Notes: a model not told the origin generated them from the sequence alone. Positions 1 to 14,500 are shown, numbered from the stretch's first letter. The stretch: 64,000 nucleotides of DNA from Phoenix dactylifera (GCF_009389715.1 NC_052399.1:13643646-13707645), one strand, 5' to 3'. Made by a program: numbers and translations.

Positions 1-604
1 AATATGGTATCACTTATAGCGCTGAACTCCATGTTAAGAAGGCTCCATATAAGGATTGAGCAGATTTCACAACCAGCTGTCAACAGTTGTGGGTTCTCTA
101 GAAATTGGGGCCACAATTCCTAGAAAACCCAAATTCAGGCAAGAAAGACCTACCATGAAACCTATAAAGCTAGCTGTTGGGATTGAAGGCCTACCTACTA
201 GCTGTAATCCAAGCCCCTATATACTTTTAATTCCACAATAGTTTTAGATTTCAGACTATATATTTAATTCCACAATAGTTGGTACAGCATTGAAAATCAT
301 ACTAATATGATAAAGCTGTAGAGGAACAGTCGCTCATCTACTTCTTACAAACAAAACAAGGCAAAAGATTAATTGAATAAATTGGAGAAATACAAAAGTG
401 ATTAGGAAAAAGGATGGCTAATATATGTTTACATATGGTGTAGCAACTAGGAAAAATACACTGACCACATCAGTGAAGATGCATACTTGTATAATGAAAT
501 TGTCAAAGAGTTTCAAAACTCCAAATATCAAAAATGTGTGATGATGGCATTTATGTTGTGATTAACAAACTTTACCATAATTATGATTATTGTCAGATGC
601 TTAC

Positions 605-3600
605 CTTTTCTTATCAATGCTTCCTTCACCCTGAACTTGAACAGTATATCCATCATTAACACCAGCTGGAATATCTACTCTGACACATCGCTTAGTCTGC
701 ACTCTTCCATCACCACTACAGCTTTTGCACTGATCAGTGATTGTTTTGCCATCCCCACCACATTTTGAGCAAGTAGACACCTACAAATCATATAAACCGT
801 CAATATAGATAATGGCACAGAGCCACGTGATTTTTTCTTCTTCTTTTTTTTGGGGGGGTGTTTTTGGTTGGGGGGGGGGGGGGAGGGGGGGCTGTGGAAC
901 TTTAAACGTAGTAAAAAACATAAGAACAGAAAAGCTTGAAATTTTCACCTCAGGGTATCCAGGAACAAGTTCATAAAATTTCAATGTACTTAACACTACA
1001 ATTGTAGAGGAGTAAAAGGCATAGATGTCCGCATCAAAAAAGAACTAGCCAATGTTAATGATTACCAAGGAACTATGTTTTCATTTAGAGATAAAAATTG
1101 CTTGCACTATTTTCGGTTCAACAATATACAATGCATCTTTAGAGCATAGAATTTCTAAGTAACTGTGCATACTAATCTTGTTTGTTTTATTGGCATTGCA
1201 TATTTTATTATAATCTAATCCTTTGATAAAGAGAGAATTATAAGATACATATATTACTGATTTACAAAATATTTTTTATTCATTTACAAAACATATGTTC
1301 ACATTGTCCTTGATAATATTGTTTTAATTGGTTAGCAAAACATTTTTATTGATAATAATGCTCCATGTTAGGAAAAGAAAGCAAGTGAACATAAGAAAAA
1401 GAAAGGTCATTTGCCTTCCCTAACGATAAGCAAGTTTTTTTTCCGACCACCAAAAACCACAGAGCTACCATCTAAAATAAGTTAATTTAAAGATTTTATA
1501 GTGTTACGTGAAATATAAACCCAAATGAAAATAGAGAAAATACCACTTAGGACTTAGGATACAAGTAAAGAATCAGGAAAGGAATCTAAGAGCAACATAA
1601 GAAAATGAGGCATGCTCAGCCTAGTTTCAATTCAAGAAGTCTTCTAATACAATAATCACCTTACCTGAGACACTATTCCAAACGGTGTTCTCTGGGTTTT
1701 CATCACTCCACCCCTACCTTTGCACTCAGTACATGTCTTTATGCAATTGCTAGATTTTGCACCAGTCCCATTACAATTGTCACAAGTTTCAAAGCGAGTG
1801 ACATTTAGTTCCCGTCGTCCTCCAAAAATTGATTCTTCAAAACTCAAAGAAAGATCATAACTGCAAGAGATAAAAGTTGTAAATTATACCATCTAATATT
1901 TCAGAGAAAAAATAAATGGTATCATCCTGTCCGGTGAAACAGCAAATTATGGTTTCCAAGATGTTGCCATCAATCATCTAGAGAATAAAGTGTGAGAATT
2001 GATAAGCATCAAGAAGTGCACAGTTTTAACTGGATGACCAACATAACTCATAAAATATAGAGCAATGCTTCCTGAGCTATAAGGAATGTTGGAACATATG
2101 TGTTACATGTTTTACTGAAGCATGCTTATGTCATTTAAGCATTACAACCTGGAGAACTATGGTAAAAATATACATCATTGATTCCCTAACAGATTAAGCT
2201 TTTGGTTTCAAGCGGTTTGTCAACAATTACTTCAAAGAATTGAATGAGGAGCTGTTCAAGTTGAAAATCTCACGTCCACTATGAAGTAGTAAGCATGATT
2301 TGTATGCAAATAATTTTGTTCTCTCCATTTTACCATATCCTTAGAATGATTTTATAAAGAATTGCTAAAGTCAACCACTTGTTTTTGTTGCTTGATTTTT
2401 TTTGAACTAGAGAAATTGGGCGATATTGTAGTATTATCTAAGTTCATGATTAGTGACGTTTAACACTAACATCCACCATAGGATTAATCAGAGTTGATGA
2501 CTAAAAAAGAGCACCAACTAGTACACTACCAAGAGAAATATACAGGTGCATAAGGATGAATTGTTTTAGATACCAAAAATAACTTGCACTACTAAGAAAT
2601 TACTGCCAAAAAGCCCCAAAAGTCATCAGGATTAAGCAAGCTGGAGAGCCTGAGACAAAAAAACCTCAGACAAAAAAAATTGCATAAACTCTAAATTTTT
2701 CAGCATATGATGCAACATCTAATTTAGTTAGTGCCAAATGTTAGTGCTCCTTTAATGTTTACAATTATGCCCCTACAGTAATTTGTATATATCACACTTT
2801 ATTAAGAATTTCTGTAGTTCATTATTATCTATCATTGAAGAACACATGCCTAAGAATTTCTCCCTTGTCCCAAGAGTTTTCACCATAGTTTGTCGGACTG
2901 ATCTGAACCGGATGGTTCAGCCCATACCAAACTGAACCAACATTGACTTAGAACACTTCAGCCAATCAGGTTAGTTCGGCCTATATAAGCTCCTGCTTGC
3001 CCCCCTCCCCTCCTTGATGCCTCTCTCGAACTCTCTCAAAGATTAAGAAGATGGGACCCTAGCTCCACTGCTCTCTTTCAACACCGGCCGCCGCTGAGAA
3101 GGTAGGCCTCTCTCTCTCACACACACGTGACTGCGTCCCAATGGGTGGTCGAAGCCATGAAGGGTTCCCAACGGAGGTGCTCCTTGTCCCCCTCTCCGAC
3201 ATCCCTTCTCGCCCTTGACTGCATCTAGATGGATGGTTGAAGCCTCGAAGGGCTTAAGGCAGAGGTGCTCCCTCTCCCTCTCTTCGGCAGCCCCCCTCTA
3301 ACTCTCTCTCCCCCTTCCTCTCTCCCTCCCTCCCTTTCCTTCTCGCTCTTTCCCTTTTTGTGTCCCCTTCTCTCTCTCTTTCTCCCTCTCCCCCACTCCC
3401 TCTCCCTCTCCCTGTTTTGGTATGCCTCGGAACAACATGGTACGAACCTATACTGTGCCAAACTGATTGCCGGCTGATACAATCTCTGATGCTGGTATTG
3501 CGAACCTTGGTTTTGACCATTACTATGCTAAATTTTGTCGAAAGTCCTAGCCTATACACTCTCCAATGACTTTTGAGTTCCTAGGTTTCATGATTGATTT

Positions 3601-4937
3601 TTGGTTTAAAGGTTGCTCGGCATGTATATGGGCCCAATTCATGAGGGCTAGTTTCAGCTGCTCAAGTCTTGATAGAGCATAACCTGGTGGGGTAATGCTT
3701 GTACATGAAGTTATTCATATGTAAATATAGATTAACATGATTATCCTACAATGATCATGCAAGAGAGAGAGAGAGAGAATAGAGCAAGAGGATAGAGAAT
3801 TTTTTTTGCAAAGCAAGACAATGATGGGCAAGTTAAAAATCACAAAAACAGACCAAGTCTCATGAGCTACAATACTTGCTCAAGAACTTCTAGTATAGAG
3901 GCAAAGCAAGAAGATATACTTGAACTATTAATCTCATAAAAGTTTCAAGAAATTTCTTTTCAAAAAGAGCCTAGAACAATCACAACAGGTTGCTAGTGAA
4001 TAGCAACTAAGTAATAAAATGTTTACCGAATATCAAGTCCCTGGCTGCGATTAAATTTTGTATCAAAGTGGATTCCTCCAGGGTCTCCAAAAAGTCCATC
4101 TGAATCACCAAAGAATGCACTAAAGACTTCAAAAGGATCTACCTACAAATTATAAATGACAAATACCTCATTTTGATTGGTTAAGTTGCAAATTGCTAAT
4201 AATGGACTACAAAGGTTGTATTGTGATCATAACTACCATCTGATGCCATGAAATTGGTAAATCAAATTACAAGAAGGCTAAGAATTTAAGTACTAGCCAC
4301 AGACACACAAACACAAAATAAATAAATAAAATCTTACCCCTTGTGGGCCAACTCCATCCCCTCCATATTCTCCTTGTAAACCTGCCTCACCATAGCGATC
4401 ATATAAAGATCTTTTCTCATCATCTGATAACACCTATAGGAGGGATTCAGCATGATACGGCAAAAAAGAAAATGCAAATGCAGCAATGACAAACATCTTG
4501 AAATAAGAAATCAAGGATTGAGTTTCTTATTTGGCAAATAGCATATGTTTCAGTATAGATCATCAAGGTGCAAACTAATTTACTTTTGAGTCCCATATTA
4601 ACAAGTGACGCTAAAACCTAATAACAGTTTTCTGAAGAAACTGGAGCAGAAATGCAAGACATGTATTGAGCAAAACCAAGGGCATGATTTCAGTCAGCAA
4701 GCTGATTCGGATCTTCACAAGAACTTGGCACCAGCAAAATTTTGGATCCAGCTTGTCATATTAAAAGAAGTGGTAAAGCAAAACAGATACCTCATATGCA
4801 GCACTAATCTCCTTAAACTTTTCTTCTGCCCCAGGGCTCTTATTCATATCTGGATGATACTGTGATGAAACATAGAGCACATTAACAGCTGAAGATGATA
4901 AAATACAAAGGCAGCGTGCGTGTGTGAGGGAGAGAGG

Positions 4938-4976
<39 letters not shown>

Positions 4977-6352
4977 CAGTTAGAGGACATTAGGTTAATT
5001 AACTTAAATTAAGAGCATGAAAAATTTGCATGCAATGGAGAAAAAACACTCCTCAGAAGAAACCACCACAAAAACACATGTTTTCTCTTCGTGCTATTCT
5101 GTCTCAAGTTCAATACTTCTATGTTAGCCTTCCATTTTCTGACCTCCACCCAATCATTATGCCACCAATTATCCCCACTGAATAGAAGTATCTGACGATC
5201 AATTGAGGGACTGAAACAGCAATTCTTGTTGACCAACCTGATGATGCAGGCCTTAAAGAGGGTAGCTTGTAGGACAGAAAACTTCTGGCTTGCGTCAGGT
5301 TTAAAATCTTTGAGAGGATGGCTAAGAGATACTGGAGAAAATTGAAGAGGAGGATTTGCCAATAGAGGTAAAGGAACAGCACAAAAAGATCCAATCTTTG
5401 AAACTCATAACTTAAGAGAAATCAGATTTAGCAAAGGGGACAAGTTGTGAAGATCACAGGAAAACAATTTAGAGGCAAAAGGCTGATGATTACAAATATT
5501 GGACAATTACCCAAGAATCCAATCATCTGACAATGGAAAAATTGGCTAAAACCATGTCATTTTTGAACAGAAGCATGCAACGCAACGTGCTTTGAACTTC
5601 ATTATTATTCTATAAGAAAATATTTGAATATCGATGCCCAAGAAGAGCAAGAAAATAAAAATTATTAAAAAATAACATTACATAATAAGAGGTATTGTCC
5701 CATCTAATTTAGGCATGATTACTTCGGCAGGAATCATAAACTCCAATAATTTTAGCTTTTCAGAATTTTTTTCAAGGTTTTACATCATCATCGTCCTAAT
5801 TCACGCTTCCTCTTCCATAATCTTTCATGTCAATACCAGCCTTTTCTTTTTTAATGGTTGCAGCAGATTCTATAGCCTGCAAATCCTAGATTTATCAAAC
5901 TTTTTGCTTCCAGAACATCACAAGCAAACCGGGAAACAAATTGCAACACTAATTTCCACAAAGAAAAACTCCTGACGAATTATTCAAAAAATCTTTCCAA
6001 TATCTTGTAAGGGTTTGAAAGAAACCTTGCGAGCGAGATTCCGGTAGGCGCTCTTGATCTCCTGGAGCGTGGCGTTCCGGCTAACGTTCAGCGTCGCGTA
6101 GAAATCCGAGACTTTGGCTCTAACCAACCCACCGCGCCTGTGGCGAGAGAAGCTCCATCTCGTCCTGAAGAACATGGAATCTCCGCCGGAGAAGCGCAGG
6201 CCGCCGCCGGAGAAGAAGGAGGAGGCGGAGGCGGCCAGCCGCGACCGCCTGGCCGGGGAAGATGGAAGAAAGAAGGAGAGTCTTCCGATAGGAAACGAGG
6301 GTTTCGATGGGAATGAGGGAAGGCCGGTGGCGGGGAGGTGGAGGACCGCCAT
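605..6352 (-). CDS. Organellar type I DnaJ (Hsp40, DnaJ-A) co-chaperone, 3' part off the left edge
   Basis: Exons in transcript order are 6352-6026, 4859-4791, 4433-4338, 4142-4027, 1860-1665 and 780-605. All introns are GT-AG and the phases join. The first 80 or so residues are rich in Ser, Arg and Pro with few acidic residues, which suggests a plastid or mitochondrial transit peptide. The J domain starts near residue 83 and has HPD at 111-113 in exon 2, then a Gly/Phe-containing linker to about 203. Four CxxCxGxG zinc repeats follow: CDNCNGTG (229-236), CTECKGRG (246-253), CSKCGGDG (272-279) and CKSCSGDG (286-293). The last exon here enters the substrate-binding domain and ends at a GTAAGC donor, so the C-terminus is outside the window. 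Members of the family stimulate organellar Hsp70 ATPase and deliver unfolded clients. From memory the closest relative is Arabidopsis At3g17830. I chose the start at 6352 because a targeting peptide follows; the frame stays open further upstream into a SINE. The exon 1 donor (GTTTCT) is weak. Confidence 0.93.
3000..3420. repeat. Pyrimidine-rich low-complexity tract in a DnaJ intron
   Basis: This stretch lies in the 2.2-kb intron between the fourth and fifth DnaJ exons. The plus strand is mostly CTC/CCT runs with short (CT)n blocks. A TATA-like CTATATAAG sits just before it at about 2981-2989. Reading frames here give only Leu/Pro/Ser-rich low complexity, so I call no gene. It may be a repeat remnant. 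Confidence 0.6.
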
Positions 6353-6561
6353 CGACGGAGGGGAGCGAGAGGCATCCAAGGGGATGAGAGAAACCTCCCA
6401 AGAACCCTCTCTCCTGGGCCTACCGTAACATCCCCGAGGAAATGACCCAATGGGCCTTGGCCCTAGGTTTTGAAGGCCGATACCTGGGCTATGACGGTGG
6501 GAAACTGATAGAGGGCTGGAGACATTTTCAAACCCGATATACGTTGGAAAGGCGCCTGATA

Positions 6562-6884
6562 GGCCACCAAGGTGGTAGCCTAGTGGTAAAAGGTTTAGAC
6601 TCCATCCGAGTTGTTCGGATTTGAAACGCATGGGCTTCGATTAAATCAGGGAACCGCATGCCCTATGCCCGAATGGCTTTGTGTGGATATGCTTTCCATC
6701 TATCAATACTAAGGTGGTGCTGGGGTGACGTACTCACACGTAAATGGCCCAGTGGAGTTTTTCATGGGTTGGAGAGGCACACGAAAACTTGTGACCTGCA
6801 TCGAACATTTTCTGGTGAAGGGGGGGCCCAGTGAGGGCTACTACGTGGGTGGGGTTTTGCCCCCTCTATTTTTCATCAAAAAAA
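6562..6884 (+). mobile_element. tRNA-derived SINE, copy 1, with target-site duplication
   Basis: The head holds an A-box match (TAGCCTAGTGG, about 6576-6586) and a B-box-like GGATTTGAAAC about 30 bp later, so it is a tRNA-derived polymerase III promoter. The body is unrelated to tRNA and the 3' end is short and A-rich. A 15-bp duplication with one mismatch flanks it: GAAAGGCGCCTGATA at 6547-6561 and GAAAGGTGCCTGATA at 6885-6899. A second copy lies reversed at about 57345-57690. It sits 210 bp upstream of the DnaJ start codon and so falls in or near that promoter. I cannot name the SINE family. Confidence 0.85.
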
Positions 6885-6899
6885 GAAAGGTGCCTGATA

Positions 6900-8556
6900 T
6901 TATTAGTGTTATTCGACACACGACCTAGGGGTGACAAACGTTAACCCTTTAATTAGTTTAACTTGATTCCAATTCATTGTCAGTCGAGTTAAAGTTACCT
7001 ATTTTATTAAATTCTAATCTAAATTTTTAATCTATTTAATAAACAAATCAAATTAGAACTAATAAATTTTTAATCTATCCTATTTCCGATCAGATACGGT
7101 GGTCCGGCCTAATCCAATTGCCACCTTGATGGGATTGAATAATATTAAACAACTGCTACTCTTTGTTTTTTTCTTCTTATTTTCTATTTTTAGATAATTA
7201 AGCCCAATGTTTTTAGTTGACTTTATTTCCTTGAAACTTTATTTGGAGATCATGGCACCAAGTAAAAAAGGGAGAAAACATGGTTATGTACGTATAGCTT
7301 AGTCCATGCAGGATGGCAGGACTGCGTGATCAATATGAATGCATCATATTTCATGCTGTTGTGCAAAGGAGAGAAGTTGGAATGTGACCATGCGCATACA
7401 GGACATTACTACCTTCAACACAAGGTGCATAAATATGAATCTTACAGTGGCATTATCTGTTTTTTCTTCGTGTAAATCTCCTGTGTATAACTTGTCATAC
7501 AAGCAAGTGAAAAAACATGGGAATTTTAAAATTAATTTTAGGGTCATCAAGTATCAACTCTAATCAAGATCATGTTCGAGAATTATGCAGGTTGCACTTT
7601 ATTGATTTAGATATATTTTTTCCATAGAAAATGGTGAGATATCCATTTAGATTTTATTTTGAATAGATAAGAATTTTAGAGCATTTTTCTTTTTTTTTTT
7701 TTTCCTTTCCCTTTTTTTTTTGGTAGGTCAGAGTGGTCGAGCCCCTCGTTTTTCCAAGAAGGCTATGACTTGAAAAGCCTGCCACTATCGCCAAATGAAG
7801 GAAGACAGGTACCAGTCAAGAACTTCCTCGAAAAATGCAATTAAGATACCCGCATATTAGTTTCCCTCATGATGGACAGAGGCAGCTTCCCACTTCATCA
7901 AAGCAGGTAGTATAACTGTATAAGCCTGACCATCAGCACCCAAAGATGCTTGCACTCTGATTTATTAATCCATGGAACAGCTATGACAAGACCACCTCAG
8001 GAGCAACGCTTACCAAGAAGATGAGTGCCCAAAATGGACATCGACGACAGAAGAAGGATACATGTACGGCATACCAGTCAAGGACTAATTTCATCATTAT
8101 TACAAGTATCAATAATATAGCAATAAATTATAAAACAGGTGAGTTTTGATTCAAGAATCTAAACACTTGAGTTGGATTCCCTTTTTGCTAGTTTAACTGA
8201 CCACCCCAGACATTTATTTAATAAACATCTTTCAGCATCTACACCTTCATTGCACCATTCTTTGATACAGCCTACTAAAGGTTGAAGTCGAGACATAAGA
8301 ATACATTAAGGGCTAATTTAAAGCTTGCGTGCCTGCTGCACTCAAAGTACAATATACACGCGGAAAGGAAGCACCATCGCTTGCAACAACTAGTGCATAT
8401 AGCTTATTTACTAATTATAAAACCAAGATTACTGCTCCAACTTCGCATGTTTGGCGCTGACTTGCAAACAGTGCCAATTCAGGGTGCCTCTTGGTGGTGC
8501 CGCCTATCTTTAACCAGCAGATTTTTACATAACTGCATTCATTCATCTCCTTTTCC
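6900..8556. other. Intergenic: upstream of DnaJ, downstream of UEV1
   Basis: No gene seen. It is AT-rich with T-runs at about 7688-7721. The right part should contain the UEV1 3' UTR; a TAAATAAA-like signal on the minus strand near 8211-8222 could serve for polyadenylation, but this is a guess. Confidence 0.5.
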
Positions 8557-11500
8557 TTAAAGGATAGAGCACCTAAGCACCAAACCCTTCTGCTCCATCC
8601 TGTGGTCGTCATTGCCTGCGAAACATTTATTAGTTCATTAAACAGCGCATCTTAAGCTACCACACAACATAAATACAAGGGATCTAAATATCTAATATAA
8701 TTGGGTCCTAAAATCTGACAGACTTACCTTCCGGAGGCTGGTAAAGTTTTCGGTTCTGAGAAGATGACATTTCTTTCTTCAAATTGACAAGTATATCCTC
8801 CATGGTATGCTCCCTTTGCCAGTTCGCAAGCATTGGAAACAAGCTTGGCTCAACCTGGTAATGTTATGATGTAATTAGATAAAATTAAATGTTTAATCAA
8901 TGGTAAAGACAGGATAAATTCTTAGCCAGTATGTACCACTCCAGTTTCCTGATTTACACAGGTCATGTTTATCCTAGTCTGGAATCGCACAGTTGGTGGA
9001 TTATCTGGATAGTCCTTGTCACAGAATAGCTTCAACTGATAAATCCGCCCCTCATGGACAGTCTAGAGGTTAAATGCAGCAACAAATATTTGGATGTCAT
9101 CAGAGGCATGTATATTTAAGGCAGAGAATAGCACGACTGACAATATCTTCCGAAGTTTAAACGGACTAGCAAGTACAGAAGCATACGTTGTGGGGACCAA
9201 TAATTGTCCCAGTCCAGGAACGCATAAAGATATCATCAGCATCATCCATTCCATAGCTGACGGTACCATCACCAATACCTTTCTCCCCTCTCTCAAGCTC
9301 TTCCAGCAATCTGAAGTTTCTTGGAACTGAAAAATAAAATGAATATGATGGTCTAGTTTCATATGCACAATTAATTACCTTCTCAGCAATATATATATAT
9401 ATATATACATGCATGAGGTGAAGGTATAAAAAATTTCAGAAACATAAGCTTGTGCACAATTTTATTTAAGCATATAATTTGATTATGGTACAAAGTAAAA
9501 AACAATGACATACAATTCTGGTCCGAAACATCCTGAATTGAAAGCAAAACAAATGGGCAATAGGAAAATTTCAAGAAGTCAATGATCCAGATATCGTGAA
9601 AATGGCCTTGTCAATTTTAGTTAATGCACCAAAAACGCATGATTGATACAAGACTATCAATAACCCTAAGTACAAGTATACATGACCACAACTTGTGAAG
9701 ATTTTTAAATCCACGTTGTTATGCTTAAAGCTGGTCATCTAGATCCCAATTAATTAATCTGACCCAACCTAATCCACCTAACCCAGCCCATCTGTAGCAG
9801 CCATAGACTTGGGTCTAGGTCAAGAGAGGTTCAACAATTATCAGGTACAGTCAAGTCTGGGTTAAAATGGTCTGACCCAAGAATCAGCATATATAATATT
9901 TTAATAAGAATAGTTTAGACAGATACTTATAGTAAAATACCAAATTCATTAATGGTCAGTTTCTAATTTTCTTTCTTCTTTCCAAATTTACCCTCTCCTC
10001 TTACCCCTTACATTCTCTCTCTTGCACCTCTTCTTCACTCTATCCCTTCCTCCCATCTTCCTCACTCTCCTCCTTGATCCATCCAGTCATCCCTGATCAT
10101 TGGCTCCATTCACATCACCTCTCACAGTGCCGAACCATCACACGTAGCCATGCCACAACCTGCCACCATCCCCATATCACTATCACCATCTTCCCATTAC
10201 CCCACAACAAGCCACCATCTAGCAGCCACATGTTGCCTTTGCACCATCAAAGATGCCAAAGCAACTACAGTCCATGGCTGTCTTCTCCCCCCTTCCCTTC
10301 TCCTTTTTCTTCTACATGACTATGGCTTGGATCGTTTTCACCAACTTCTCAAAGGATTCAGTCCGAGAAGTGCAATCTGTACTAGATTCAATTCAGACCA
10401 GTTGGGTCTTGATGGTGGAGGTAGATCCAACTTGAACCTGACCAAACCAGACCAAATGCCAACTCTAGCTATGTTTCTTGGTGCTGTACCATGCAAATTT
10501 CAATTCCAATGCCCTAATGTTCACAACAGCTTATAGTAAAACAAGCCATGTTTCAACATGACAATAGCTCCATCTATCAATTTGTTCTTATTTTTAGATG
10601 ATACATGTTGACCTCCTTATTCCATTTGTTTTATACAAGGACCAAATTCAGTAGAAAATTACAAAATTAGTGATATCTAGATGGTTACACTGGAAAATTA
10701 TAACTCTTTACAACAATTTGATATGAGTATAATTGAAGAAAATTAACTAGGGCTACCACAAAAGGTTGGGAAGAGGAATGAAACAGATGAGATACAAGAG
10801 GAACACTGTAATCCCAGTGGCTGGAATCTGTCATATAATCCTCCTTTGTCATTAAATCCAGCCACGGTTACATGCCAACATAATTCAACAAATTTTTAGA
10901 ATTTTTACCTTGATTTCCTTATGACTATATTCTTATGTGTTGAGCCACTGGAACACATGTAAATCCAAGATCCTCTCCTTACCGGTTCTTCTCCTTATTG
11001 GGCCAATATGCCCCCCAAGAATCAAAGATTGCAGTTCATTACTTCAGCCTGAACATTATTTCCAATGCTTTTGCTAATTTACTCACTTCAAATACTCATA
11101 TTTCTGCTTGTACACAGATACACCTGAGCATTCTCATCATTTAACATCACCTCATGTTGCCACACCCTTCATAATGAACAATAGATAAATCCATAGGCAC
11201 TTGAACACCTCCCCCAACACACACACACAAAAAAAAGAAAACCATGTTAGAAGCATCTCAATCATGTTAATTTAATCTATTAAATCCTAGATTATCTCTT
11301 CAATTTCTATGCAATAAAAACAAAATAGAAAAAGGATCAAACTCAGGTAATTCATTGTCAATTATTGCCCCACAATTAGATTATAGGTTTTGCACTCCCT
11401 TCCCTAAAAAAATGTAACACTTCATCATTAAAGTAGATCCTTTATTTCTATTCCAACTAAATTACATATCAGATAAAACCATTGTCCTCCAAACATTCAA

Positions 11501-14500
11501 ATATTCCAAATTTAGCCTCTACAGGTACTCCAATCACATTGATGATTCTGTATCTACTATGATAACACACATAAAACTGCTATACTTTAAAAATTGATCA
11601 ATTGGATAATTGTGAAGTAATATGAACTTATTACCCAGGCCACAAATAATATGGTTATGCCACTATTAGAAACTACTTTGTCTCACCATAGCTAGTCTGA
11701 GTGCTAGTCACACTCAATATACTTTATTATACAAACCTGTATGCCTTGACAACCACTAAACAACTTCTGGTAGCACTTTATCACATGCTTTCTCTGTGTC
11801 AATAATGATTGTGGATTCTTTTTACAGTAGGAAGAACCCATATGTGAATTCTCTCTCCTCTTTACACATTTCCATCATCCAGCTTTAACAAGAAAACAAA
11901 TCCATAACTTGCCTTTCTAGTGTAAAATCAACTTGGTTCTTCAAGATTGCATCATGTGTCCATCTTTGCTCCAATGTGCTCACATAAAACCTCACACTAA
12001 AGCTTGTAAAATTGATTCAGCGATTATGCAATTTGCTGCATGTCTGTTTTTCTAACAATTTGCATTAAGATACTAACACCAATTATTTGGAAATATATTG
12101 TTTTAAGAATTAATTGAAAAAATTAAAAAACAAATGAGCTACAGATTGAGCTTCAATTTTCAAAACTTTCTGCATAAAACATATAACCAATCTAATGATT
12201 TGGTGGAACTAAACATAGTACCTTGTACCTGAGATTGATGACAACCCAATTGTTGTGATATTATCAGCAAATGACAGAAGTTAATCAATTTGGCTTACTT
12301 TAGCATGACAAAAAAAAGATCTCATTGAAAATACAAGTTAATTAAAAACTTTTCAAGTCCAAAGTACGTGTAATTTTATCTATATTTTCTTTGTTTTACA
12401 CGGCAAGCATGCAAATTGCTCCATTCATAAATTAGTTTTGTTAGCCATCTAATGAATTATTAAAGAATTATATGCTTACAACTCTGACTAAACTTATAAT
12501 TACTTAACTAAGCTATTTAAAGTGCTAATTTATATGCATACATAATGCATGACTGCTTTATTCTAACTCCTCAATTTGAGCATGCAACCTGTCCAAAGCA
12601 GGGGAGAAAAAAAATCATGCCAACAACAGAGTACTGCAAAAAAAAATTCAGATCACATCAAGGTCCAAATGTCAAATCTTCATCATCTACTTTCTTGTTT
12701 TTCCTTCCCCTTCCACATTTTATTTATGGTGTATGTGCTCTTGTTCCTTTTTGCTCTTTTGGCTTCATTGAAACATCAGTGCGAAGTTTCAACCAAGAAA
12801 TCATCAATTCATTTTCACTTTGAGTTATTAATTTTGGAGGTGGAAGAAAAGACTGCAAATTCATGGTGTTAAACATGTTCGTAGGCCACATTTCTCTGCT
12901 CTCTGACTCCCCCCCCCCCCCTCCCTCCCCTGCTGTCCTGCATCCTGCAGCACTCTGAACCATAAGCAATAAAGAACTCATTATTCCTCCAACAAATCTC
13001 ACTCCAGCTCAAGCTGTTGTTCCAAGTCCTAATTTCTTAGGTTTTCAGAAGAATGGACAACATGTTACAAAAAGCCTATATCTTCAAAAAATTGGATCTA
13101 TAGAGGATTTCAAAAAATGATTCTGAAGGGACGAGGGCTTTCAAGAATTGAGAAGAAGGCCAATCCTTTTCTCTGATGACTTTCCTTGATCCCCACTATC
13201 CACAGATTTATCTTATTTATCAACATGCAAGGGCTGATTAAGGCCCCATTGCAGCAAATACAGCAACTAATAATAATATGGATCACCAAAGGGCCTACTA
13301 GTTGATATAACACAAGAAAATAACGATTGGATATTTTGCCTCTTGCCCAAGGCATATTGTCCATCAAGTCACAATTTATCATGAAAAAGAGCAAATATTT
13401 AATGGCTGTAGCACTTCATAAGTGGCCTTTAGTCATACTAATCTAATTTCAAAACCACATGCCTTGTGAATCCACTCCCTCCTCCCACTTGGTGGTCCCT
13501 GTCTGAAAACTTTGCACAAGTGGGTGGAGTTGTGCAGCTCATCCCATTCCAGGCAAGGGAAACCTAAATAAGCTTGTCAGTTTAGCACTCTTCATTTCCC
13601 AATTGCAACATCATACATCTCTTATATAACCATTTTATAGAAGGAAAGTGGGCCACCTGAAATTTGAAAGCCACATAAAACCAAGTTTGGTCTGGTCTGA
13701 TTCAACTAAATCCATACAAACCACAATAATAGTGCTATAATTAGTATACATCCAAGCCCTCTAGATAGATGTTATTGAACTCCAAGATGATAAAATTATA
13801 AGACAAAAAGAATGAAAACATGTCATTAGAATGTGTACATGTTTTGGCTAAAAAAATATTATGCAAAAATAAATAGTTAAGAACTTGTTAATTTTACATA
13901 AACAAAAAAATAAATTGTTGAAAACTTGCTTGATAATTTATGTCCATCCATAATTTTTTTTAGGAACTTGCTATTACAAGCAATATCAGCTTTCATCCAC
14001 CTCTTTGGCTAGTTAAAGAAATGCAAGTAACCTCAGAGAGGTAAAGAAAAATAAGTAGTAATTTTGTGTGTCAGATAGGAAAGTAGTTCCCCAACACAAA
14101 CTACAGATAGAAGATTACTAGAAAGCATATTACAATTATGTGCTTATTTGCATGAAATAGCAAACTTTAACCTAATTGTTGCTTCCAGAAAATGTATGCT
14201 TATAATTTTAAAATCAAAAAATGATAACAAAGAACATATAATTGTTTTCTAGATTGGTTCTAAATGGGTAATATGAACAATAGAAATGTTAGCTACAGGC
14301 CTACAAGAGAAAGGGAGGGCTTCAAGAAATAAGTGAGGAATATGTGGTAAACAACAAAGAGGGGAGATAGCTGAGGACCATAAGTGTACTAGCACAGAGC
14401 AACAGCAAAATATTACCATGGAAAGGAATCAAAAAGCAAGCATTCTACTAACCACATGTATTAAATAGAATCTTGTACAGATTTGTTTTCAAGGTTGGTT

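Noticed and set aside
3225-3570. Overlapping frames in the CT-rich tract
   Set aside because: They are artefacts of dinucleotide and trinucleotide composition within a DnaJ intron.
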